A stretch of DNA of 64,000 bases from assembly GCF_026212465.1 (NCBI RefSeq), contig NC_080051.1, positions 23,608,727 to 23,672,726 of the forward strand, read 5' to 3'. A program made the translations under genes and the position numbers. Shown in pieces: positions 1 through 12,000 of this stretch (the stretch's first letter is position 1; each line of letters opens with the position of its first letter). The DNA comes from Amaranthus tricolor (Eukaryota; Streptophyta; Magnoliopsida; Caryophyllales; Amaranthaceae). The notes beneath the pieces were generated by a model. It saw only the letters and a list, made by a program, of their open reading frames with translations. It had not been told where the DNA came from and searched no databases.

Positions 1-892
1 ATTTATATAATAAATTATAAACATACTTTTGATAATCCTCATTTTAATATTTTCAATAATGTTTTTGGTCTCTATGTATTTTTCACTAACTTCATTTTAG
101 CATTTTATATTTTCTAACTTACTTTATTAAAATATTTTTTTAATAGTTATAATCCCTATAATTATTTTATTATTTTTAATGCTTATATTTGTCCATTTTT
201 CACTCCATCAAATTCATTATTTAATGAAGGCCTTTATGATTCTTTTTACTGCTTTCTAAATAATAGTCCTCAATTCAATCTGCCCAACACATGCCCATAA
301 TAATTTATTGAAACTCATACATATTATGTTAAAATGGGAAATATGTGGAGGGAGAGGAAATTAACACAATTACACAAACCAACTTTTAATTTTTCAGATA
401 CACCTATTTATCATGTGCCCACAGTTCCAGAAATATTGAACCTAAAATACAGCTACTTTTCAGTTTTTTAATTTGCATAATAAAACTTAAATTTAACTAT
501 TGTTTAAATAAATCCAAATATTCAATATAATTATTGAAATAAACTCAATTTTTGTTTGTTTATAAAAACTCAATCTTTATTCAATCCGCTGAAAACAAAC
601 AAGCCATAAAATCAAAAGCTAAAAAATAAGCGAAAATGCTAATAATAAAAACCGTTTGCCAAAAACACCCACGACCTTTTTTCGCCCTTATTAATCGGAT
701 GATAAAATCAAAGATATATAGTTATACATTAATATTGTTTGTTTGGAGAAATAATGAGATCATAACATTGATAAGTTTTTTGAGCATTGCCACATTCTAC
801 AACACGATTATTATAAAAACAACGACCTTACGATGGTGTTTAATTATGTGTTAGGCTTCATTAGCTCATCACATAAAATAAGGTGGGGTGAA
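1..892. other. 3' flank of OSC1, no gene seen
   Basis: AT-rich. About 360-480 (ACTTTTAATTTTTCA, CTTATTTATCATGTGCCCAC-type blocks) resembles 26590-26720, the flank of the orphan OSC exon. Small open frames here have no recognisable content. Confidence 0.5.
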
Positions 893-3800
893 TTAAGGAG
901 ATATAAGACAAGTCCTATATTCACCAAGTGCCCAAATTGGAAAAATGTTCCTGAACATTGGATAATGCAATATGCAGGTTTTCTTGAATGCTCCCAAAGA
1001 TTCCTGGATTAATACCATCAATAATATCATTCATTAATAAACTTATCAAACTATTTCATACATATATATATATATATATGAAGTCACGTTTGGTAATTGG
1101 TATTAAATTTTGAGAATGGTATTGAAAACTCAGCAAGTCTTATATGAGACGGTCTATATCGTGCAACTGACTCAAACCCAATAATTTTTTTATGCTTTTA
1201 TTTTGACGTACCAATTTTTAAGAATTAAAAGGCTAATTCTCTTACTTAAAAGCCAATTTAAGGAATAAAAGACCAACTTCAAAGTTTTTAAGTCATAGAA
1301 TTGGCTTTTTAAGTCTTCAAATTGCCAAAATGACTTAAAATGTCAATTCCAAAGCTTTGAAATTTTCTTTTAAGTCTTAAAATTGACCTTTAAAGTATTG
1401 AAATTGTTCTTTAAAATAAAATTGGAGTGACCTAATGAGATAATGAGATGCGTCTTACGCAAAAGTGACACAGTCTTATCCAAAATTTTGTGATGAAATG
1501 TCAGTATAATTTTGATAGAAATATCTTTTAACAAGTTAAATGATCGTGCTTATTCTCCTTCAACAATCTCATTTTATTCACGAAACTCATTCCAACGTAC
1601 GTATTACCATTTAAAAATGTAGTATTAAGTGAATTGTGGTAATGTATAATTGTGAAAAAAAAACTTTTTATGAGTTCATTACCACAGGAATGATATTATA
1701 TATATTATGAAAATTTATACTATAGATCATTCACAATATCACCATTTTATACCAATAATAAAACAGATCATGAGAGTAATAAATTTTTTAGAATTTAATT
1801 AATTAATTCATATAATTAATTACCTGTTGGGGGTAATCACCATCTTCCAATTGTGAATTTATTAGAAGTCGTGCTGCACGATGTAGGGGACCAACGTCTC
1901 TCTTTGCCTAATCCCGTTTCAAGTCACAAAATTCTTTAAAATTCTAATTATTACAAGTCACAAAATTTCATAGGAAAAATGGCCGGTGTAACGATCCAAT
2001 TTTTCATTTATTAGTAGGCCGAGCTTCAAAAGCTGATTATTAACACCACACCAAATTAGCTTTTTACGATATAGGATTTAGTAATATTAAAAAAAAATGT
2101 CATTAATGATTTATATTTTTAGTGTAATAATTATTGGTTTTTATTTTATGTTTCACTATAAAGTGATTTAATGACACTTTATTTGGCCTTTAGTAGTATA
2201 TATATAATTATTACTATAGTACATATAGTGACATTTATAAGAAATATCACTAGATCCTATGTCGTGAAAAGTTTTAACATGACTTTTTATTATGCCAAAA
2301 AGGGTCTAATGAATGTCATCAAATTTACTATATACACCATTGAAAATTTAAAATACTAAATATTGAAATCAAACATCACTAATATATCCCACTAAAAAAT
2401 ATATATTGTGGTGTAAAAAATGACAATTCTGAAATTAAACTTTCATAAATAATTAAATCTATAGCGTCATTTAAAAAAAAATAAAAACCTATAAAAAAAA
2501 TATAGTACTTTCTTTGTTTTAGTGATTTAGTCCTATTTGATTTGTGCATATTTATTAAAGTAATTATTGAAACCTTAATATTTGTAATTGTACATGATTA
2601 AAAACTATAAAAAGTTAATATTAATAATTCTTTTATTGAGACGAATTAATCAATATCTCGATTGACTATGTTTTAACTAGTAATTAAGAATAAAATATTA
2701 AAAAATGCATTGTGAATAGTATCAAAAATCAAATGGAACAAAATCACTAAAACTAATATTTATTTTTACCTGTCCAGCATGAAGTAAACCCAATAACGCC
2801 CATGATGTTTGGACAATATTCGATCTCCCTTCTAATGGCACATATTCCTGTTTTCATCAAAGTTAATTAGAATGATGTTTACTTAATCCAAAGGAAAATC
2901 CCATTGGTTTTGTCTTGCACAAATGCAAGTTGAAATCATTTGGCTCCAACAAAATATGGAGCTACAACATCAGCCTCAAACTTTAAAATAAAACTCTTCT
3001 ATTTATATTTATAGAGTTTTCAAAGAAAAATTTGAGTTCAATATCTCTAAATTCATAGGCAATGTATAAATAATGTTATACATTAAGATAAATCAAGAAT
3101 TAATTGTGTGAATATATTTTATTTTTAATATATCTCTCAAAAAATTTAAGCTGATCGTTAAAGCCTTAGGATATGTTATATACTCTAACACGCCCCTTCA
3201 CATAAGAGTCCATTAGACTAGAAGTGTGGATGCACATAGACTAATATTCCACTTTAAATGAGGGATGATTCAATTGAGATTCGAATCCGTGACCTCTTGT
3301 CACGTTGACTTCTAATACCATGTCAAAGAACCAACTCAACTAAAAACTTAAACTGATAGTTAAGACCCCAAAGCATGTTATATACTCTAACAATTGCTTC
3401 ACCTTTTAATTTTTAAATAGAAAGAATATTACAGAATGAATTAATTAATAGTCGAGTTTACCTTACGAGCACATGAAAGGTAGCTCTCGCCCCAACCGCC
3501 ATCCGCCTTTTGAGTAGAAAGAAGAAATTGAACAGCTTTCTGAACAGCAATACAATTGGTGTATGTCTTGCCAGCTGCGGCTAGTCCTCCAAGTGCCCAC
3601 CATGTACTGTATATGAAGCTAACCGCCCATTCACCGTACCTTTATAATTATATTACCTTGTTATTCATTCATATCACATACTCTTCAATTCTGAGTAAAT
3701 GTTATATTTTGAAATTTGCACAAATATAAAAAGATCATAATTAAAAGATATCTGCATTTATAAATTAGGAGAGATGACCACAATAAAAAGATTTCCACAG

Positions 3801-6800
3801 ATAATCACCACAAAAAATATTCACATGTACAAATTAATGAAGGGACCACAAAAAATATCTATATGTGTTATAAATTATTTTTAAAATAAAAATGCAACGA
3901 TTAGAACCAGCATTAAAAAAATATAAAATGAGATATTTGCAATGAATGGTTGGGAATAACATAGATGCTAAAAAAAAGTGAGATAAATATAACATGACGC
4001 ACCATCCTCCATTTGGACATTGAGATTGTTCTAAGTAATGAGCTGCTTTTGCCATTGAATATTCTATCTCTTTTTTCCGATGGTTTGGATATAACTTGGT
4101 GAATAATGCTAATGCTTGTAAAACTGAACCTGTGTTCTCTACATACCTATAATGAGTACCAATATATGTATCATTACTAATTGTTTTTATCGACATCAAA
4201 TCAACTCAACTAAAAATTTAAATTGCTGCTGAACTTACAAACATAAAAGGATATATACTTACTCATGCTCAATGACAATATCTACGAGGAATTCAATTGG
4301 ATTAACAAACTGCAATTTGCAAACAAGTTGGTGATGTATTCATAGTCATAGTACAACAACTCAGTATTCTGCGCGAGATAGAGTCCGAAGAAAGAAGATA
4401 GCGGACGTAGAGAGCAAGGAGAAATATATTTATGACAATCAAAGATTTATGACATCATTGAATTTATTGTTTCATCTTTTTAAAACTAAAATACTCACCT
4501 CCAACCATTTCGGAGCTTTTGCTGGCTCCCATGCAGCAAGTCCTCCATTTTTACTCTGAAACATTAACAAATTAAAGTAAAAATCATAATTAATTCTCTC
4601 ATTTAATTTATAAATAATTTTTTAAACTAATAACGAAATAATGATGACCCTATAGGCGCCGATGCTTGCAAGTAACCTTATTCAAAATGTAAAACAAAAC
4701 AAATTTGCAAAGAGAATGCATATGACCAACTGAACTATCATTTTTATGGAATGTTACTGGATTCATTATTATATAACCATTCGAGTATAATGGGCCACTC
4801 TTTCCAGCATTTAACATTGCATTAGAATATCATTCGATCACATTTAAACCGGCTAAATTAGTCTATCTAATAAAACTTTAAAGCCTTTATTTAAAAAAAG
4901 TTATTTTATATTTATGACAGATTTATGATTTAAGATTCATATTCATAATAGGCCGGTCTGAAATAAATAAACTAAAGCAATGAAATAGTACTAAGTTTTT
5001 TTTACCTGTAAAGAAAGCAAGAGGTTGACAGAATCAAAAAGGTGTTGAGGATCCATCTTGTTTCCTACTATTTCTGAAGGCATTGTTGATAACATGAGAG
5101 CACACTGTACAAAACATGATTTAACCCATCTTAATATTTAATGACAATAATGTTGCTACATATATGGATCAAACATATTTACTACAAATGCTTTTTATCA
5201 TACCGAGTACGATCAATAACTGCGAACAGTTTTGACTTTTTTTTGACCTGTTTGCAGCTAGCTCCACAAATACGCACAACAACTTCCACCGTGAACAGGT
5301 CAAATTGCAAACAAGTCAAAAAAAAAAGTCAAAAGCTGTTCGCAGTTAGTAACTGCGAACAGCTATTGTGTTTTTTTGACCTGTTCGCAGTTACTAACTG
5401 CGAACAACCCTAAACTACAGATTTAAGAACTTCACGCTTACTTTTGGAAATAAGTTGAAACTTATCTTATTTGGTTCATTTTGTTGATAATTTGTCTTAA
5501 TCATTTCAAATTTTCACTTTTTTAGACCAAGGGTTTTTTAGTTTGTGGTTTTGTTGGGTAAGTATAGGTGGTCACTTAAATGTGTTATGGCCCAACGGGT
5601 TAGATTGGACTTGAATTCAATAAATTTTGGAAAATTTGATTCGAGTCATTTTTGTTCAATTGACCGTAAAAATGACATGTTATGTCTGTCTTTATTAAAC
5701 AAGTCTAGTCATAAACATAAATCCTACAATTTTGAAGTTTAATACAATAGTGAAAAGATGTTAAAAGTTCTTACTTATATCATATATCAACGTGATCTTG
5801 ATCTGTTCTATACTAATAAATTAGTTACTTTTTGAAAAATAATTAATTAGATAATTTCTAATTATTTTTCTTAATAAAATTCATACAAAACGAGTGTGAT
5901 ACTGATCTGTTCAAAACTTAACATATACATTAAATCTGTTAGAATATATAATATATCTTGGGGCCTCAACCATCAGTTTAAGCTTTTGGTTGAATTGATT
6001 CCTTGACATGGTATCAGAGGCCGGCATGATAAGAGGTCACGGATTCAAATTTTAACTACCCCTCATTTAAAGTGGAACGTTTGTCGCCGGGTATGAGGAG
6101 GGTCTGTGTTGCATCCACACTTTTAGCCCAAAAAGCTCTTGTATGAGGGGCAACAAAATGTAATATTTACTCTTAACAATTTCTTGTTTGTGAATGGTAT
6201 ACCTTAAGGCCTTCAGCAGTGCAATCAGAAACTTGCCAACCTTGATCTTGATCGGAGAAAGTCCAAGATCCCTTTGAGATATGGCGGTACATACTCTTGA
6301 AGTCTCCTGATGGATTATCCTTTACCTAGATTTACAAACACTAATTTATTAATTTTATCAATAATATGATATGATAATTATTATAATTCATTTTGTTAAC
6401 ACAAATTCTCATCAAGACGGTCTCACGGTGAGATTATTTCTATTGGGTTGACCTGATACACACTTACTGACTTAAAATGATCACTTATTATTACGTAAAA
6501 GTGATCACTATTTGCAGTCTTAAAGTGATAAATTATAATCTTAAAGTAATCACTTGTAGCCTTAAAGTGATGACTTACGACATTAAAGTAATCAATTAGA
6601 GAAATAAGCTAAACATATATGAACCGGTCTTACAATGAGTTAGTCTTATACAAGACGTGTTGTTTTGTTAATCTCTTTTCTTTTAAAAAGATTTGATTGG
6701 TCATAATTATTTTTAATAAATAAAATTGATTTTCGTATTAAAAATTGAAAATAATTATGACTAAAAAACATGAATAAATTCAATTATCAAAATACCTGTG

Positions 6801-8979
6801 ATTCCTTAATGAAGTAGTGGGCTTTTTTAAGAGCATTTCCGATTTCATCAAGACTAAGATTAGAAGCTAGCAGTGCTTGAATGGATAATTCACAATCCCA
6901 AGTCTGACTTCCAAAACTCTGCATTTAATATAGCATAAGTAATTTTTTGAATTAATATTACAAGATTAATTAATGTGAAAAATTAGAAAGTATTTTAACC
7001 TAATAAAATTACCTGCATTTTTAATCCATCCTCAGCAATCCAAATATAATCAGGGATTCTAGCAAGGTGTTTTTTAAAATAATCTCCATTTGGGTCTTCT
7101 ACCCAACAAACCAACATACACAATACCTATATATTATTATATTTTGTTTTTTCATATCATATCATATATAAAAAAATATGTTGAGATAATGAAATATTAT
7201 TTACAGACCAATATCACGTAACTAGAAATTAATGTATTATTTACCTTTTCGATACATCCCATAGTAATATAACGACTCATCTCATCTTCGTAATGTATGT
7301 GCTTCATAGTAACCTCTAATGCCTTCTTTCGTAACAGTTTATTAACGGGCCAAAGTGTAAGCAATGGCTCCCCCATGAAATAGAGTGTGTCCCAAATCAT
7401 TTTTTGAATTAATGAGTGAGGGTAGTATAGATCCTCCTGAAAGAGTAGAGCATAATGAAGTATTATGTCATAGATAATTGTAATTAATCGATATGGGATG
7501 GGGAAAGGGGGAGGAGGGTTGGCGGTGGCTAAGGGGTGGTTGTTGGTGGCTATAAGGGTTTTAGGTCAAAATTATTATTTTTTTAAAAAAAAAAATTATT
7601 TGTCAGATTATTAGGTCATGGAGTACGCCGAGAGCAAATATATAACAAATGTTGAATTATTAAAAAATTATTTAAAGGTAAAATTGTTAACAACAAATGG
7701 ATGAAATGTGAAATTGTTCAGAACAATATTTCCTATTAATTATAATCAACATATTAGTATATAACTATAAGTAATATACTCATATATATACACTTTTTTC
7801 CCTTTGAAATTGCTACTCATAATGATATTTTATGTTATAATATAATATATCACTATTAAGATACGAAAAGGAGTATCATGCAATCTTACATTTGCACACA
7901 AATGACGAATTTTTCTCCAACATATTTGCTCAAATGGTTCACTGTGGAGTTCTTCTCTAAGTTGTTTGATAAGAGATGTGATTGGTCCTACGAACCTCTT
8001 CCCATATAAATATGACATTGGCATATAAGTCAATCGGCAATAACACCACATTTTTGCTGCAAAACACAGTTATATAACCTTAAATGAATCAATTATTTTA
8101 AAGTTATTAATTTCGATGTAAAATGATCAATTAAATGATCAGTTGTAACTATTAAAAAAAGTAAATAAAAATTTTGAGTTCTGATATAAAAATTGATCAA
8201 GTTTTACTTTAAAGTAATCAAATTTTATTTATAAGTTTATAACTTTAAATGAATCAATTTTTTAAAAATCTTTAATTTCAACAATTAAGTGATCAATTCA
8301 GACCTTAAAATGATCAATTATAACTTAAAAAAGAAATTAATTGTGACCTTAATGATATTGTGACTTTAATTGTGACCGGCCTTAAAATGATTAATCACTG
8401 GTCGAGTATTGGAAACTATAATTAAGCTGATTAGACTATTGATCTCATATTGAAATGGTCGCTTGCAAAATTAGCTGTGAAATTAAAACCATTATCAAAT
8501 TTATCAATCCATGATAAATTTAGCGACGTGTTTTGTTTAATGAAACATAAGATATACCTGGATGGAAAGGCAAGAAAGATGGGAAGATCCAGAATTCAGG
8601 CGGCATTGGATTACATCCAGACCAATCCAATATCCCTAATATCTAACCATTAAAAATACATGTATTTTAATCACAATATCATCAGCATATATTATATATA
8701 TAGAGAAGTTCAAGTGAAAACCATCCTTATATGAGAATCGTGAGAACCATAAAAAGGTGTTACTTATTATATAAAAAGGTGTACTTTTTTCAGAAAAATG
8801 TGTTACTTTGAATTTGTATTTTTTCTGACAGTTACTGTTTTTTGATAAAAAGTACCAGATTTTTTTAAATAACAAAAGTAACACACTTTTTATGCAAACG
8901 TAGCACGTTTTTTGTAAAAAGGTAACACATTTTTCGGTTCTCACGATTCGCATAGAACCGTGGTTTGCACCAGAATGCG

Positions 8980-9032
<53 letters not shown>

Positions 9033-12000
9033 CAAATTTACAAACACTAAATAAATAATAAAATTACTTATTTTGAACTGTTTTCGTGTTTAGTATAGGT
9101 CCCATAATTTTTTTTATTCTTTTCAACAATTTTATTGTCTTTTAATCTCATTGGCTCATAACTTTTATTCAGTTGTAACGTGTCTTATTAATTATAATTT
9201 CTTAATATTCACATCTATAAACAAATGGAGTAAAGCGTTGATTTATTTCTAGCTCTATGACTTTTGATTAACAGTATAATAAGTTTTCGAAAAGTAGCAT
9301 GTGACAATAATTTAAATATAACCATCAATGATATCAAACTAATATCATAGCTTAATGAATGAATTATTTGCTTTAATTTATTCCAATGTCAGCCATTATA
9401 ATAGCCAACGCATGAGTTTATATATAATTGTGTTGGTCGGCTATAAAAGCCAACGACTTAGATTTAGGATGAGAATAATCAGAGTCGGCTTGAAAAATTT
9501 GAAGGTTATGTGCCTTATTTATAGTAAATATATTTATTTTATTAATAAACTTATGTTAGAGTATATAATATATTCTTTAGCCTCAACCATCATCTTAAAC
9601 TTTTGTTTGAGTTGATTCCTTAACATGGTATCAGAGCATGCTTGATAAGAGGTGACGGGTTCGAATCTCAACTGCCCCTCATTTAAAGTAGAATATTTAG
9701 CCCCCAGGTATGAGGAAGGCCTGTGCTGCATCCACATTTATAACCCAAAGGGCTCTCGTGTGAGGGGGCATGTTAGAGTATATAACATATTCTAGAGTCT
9801 CAACCATCAGTTTTAAGCTTTTGGTTGAATTGGTTCCTTGACAACTTAACATATTTTTTATTAACTTTTTCATATATGAAAAAAAGAGGGGACCTTGTGC
9901 GGTTGATTATCTCGCACATCCTCAAAGACCCCCTGAAAATAATTGATGCTTGAGATTATATGTATGGTGATTGGTGGTTAACATTGGAACCCAACGTACT
10001 AACCACATTAAATTACACTTTATTTATTATAGTTATTGGCGGCTTTAAGGTCAATCATTATAGAATATTCTCTTACTGAAAGCCAGGTTTTTCCCCAAGA
10101 AGGGATATGTGTAACGCTGCCATGGTCAAGGATCCATTTACGAGCTCGAGGGCATGCATTATCGTCACCTTCATCTGGTCCAACTCCAAGTATTCTTAAA
10201 CAAATATAATTCAGTGCAGTACAAAACATGGTACTGTGTCCTTCAATATGCAATCCCCAACCTCCATCTTCATTCTGTTATTTATTTTTGAAATTCATGT
10301 CAAATAATGTATAATCGTTATCAAAAAGGTTTTTATGTTGTATATTAAATGATTAAATGTCAATTAACCTGATGACAATAAATATTGCGAAGAATTTCTC
10401 TACGATGTTCTGGCCCAAAAATAGAATTCAAATGTCCTGTAATGTATAAGCAAAAGACCTGCAAGATGGATATAATTTCTTGTTATTACCTTTTAATTTT
10501 GATTACGGGACTAATATAATAGAATGTGAAAAAACATAACTAAAAGTCTTAAATAAAAGTTATGTTATTCTCTATCACGTCTCCTCATACAAGAGTATAA
10601 AAAATAAAGGTAAAGAACACTCTTAATATCCCGCACAAGGCAGAATTGGGGTAGGATTTTTTTTTTCTCCTGAAAGATGCGAACAAATCATACTTGTTCC
10701 CCTCAAGAAAAGAGTAAAGAGAATGCGCGCAGTCAAGAAAGCCCCAAGCTGATACCTTCGTCCAGTAGGGGACGAACCCCAAACCTTCTACTCAACATGC
10801 AGATGTTCTATCCATTAAGCCACAAGCGCTTTTGGTTCCCATACAAGAGTTTTTGAGATAGAATTATAGATACAACCCATCTTTCTATATTACTATAGCA
10901 AAATATTCCATTTAAATGAAAAGAGGATGTATGAGAGTTGAAATTTGTAATTGTAAGGTGTTAGTGTTGAAAATACTTTACATGTAAGACAAGATTTCAC
11001 ATCGATAAAATAATGAGTTGTGGACTTGCATATATGGGCTAATCCTCCTACTACCATATGATTTTTGGAAATAATAAACCTCAGCAAGTGTACATACAAG
11101 TCAACTCTCTTAATCTATGGGTTTGTAGGCCTGAACCCACGAGCGTTCCGTGTCCACATGAGCGAGCCACGGTGAGATTATGTAACGAATTGTCACAGCC
11201 TAATAGCCAGGTCGTGACAATTAGTTACATAATCAACCGATGGGCTTCAAAAAACTCAAACGTAATACAATGTAAAGAAATTTTTGTTAAGAGTATTACC
11301 AAGGGAGGAAGAAAATATTGAGTGCCAGCAATTTCAGCAGGCCAATGACCATGATCAGATTGTAAGGCCGTCAGAAAATTCACAGCTCTCTTCAATGCCG
11401 TTGTCGCAGTTTCAAACGTGATCTCCTCATCGTCACCCAGCTTTACTGGAGCTATTGTTTGCTTGAACTTTTTCTCTCTTAAAAACTGTATTTCAGGTAC
11501 GGTGATTATTATCAAATATATTTATTAGTAATTTTAAAGACAAAAAAAAAAAAAAAAAAATTGTTATGTATAAGCTTCTCAACAAGTTTTGTCCAGGCCG
11601 AGGGGACTAACAACTATTACATTAAAATTCTCCGTCTAATTCAGTGCACCCAATTGTCCAATTTGTTTTTTTAACACTTTTTATTGATCACTCTTAATTT
11701 ATATTTTATTTTTAATCTATATGTTAAAATATAGTTAAGTCATATCTTGTTTAATTCGTTTTAAATTTATTACATACCAAATTTAGTTTTAAATTTATTT
11801 AGTTTTATTACATACCGAATTTAGTTTTAAATTTATCAAGTCAAAATTTTTATTATATACCAAATTTAGTTTTAAATTTATTTAGAAAAATAAATTGACA
11901 TGCAATTAATTATATTCTAATTCAATTAATACAATTGACAAGGCACTAAGAAGTCCATATTTATTATTCTATACATAAGTAAGGAATTTAAAAAATATAT

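Noticed and set aside
9626..9680. TGGTATCAGAGC plus GGGTTCGAATCTC read as a tRNA or SINE
   Set aside because: The terminal direct repeats, purine tract and 5-bp duplication show a TRIM-type LTR element, with the first motif as primer-binding site.
10741..10839. Possible functional tRNA gene on the minus strand
   Set aside because: A and B boxes are present, but the acceptor stem does not close and the sequence runs into a SINE body with an 11-bp target duplication.
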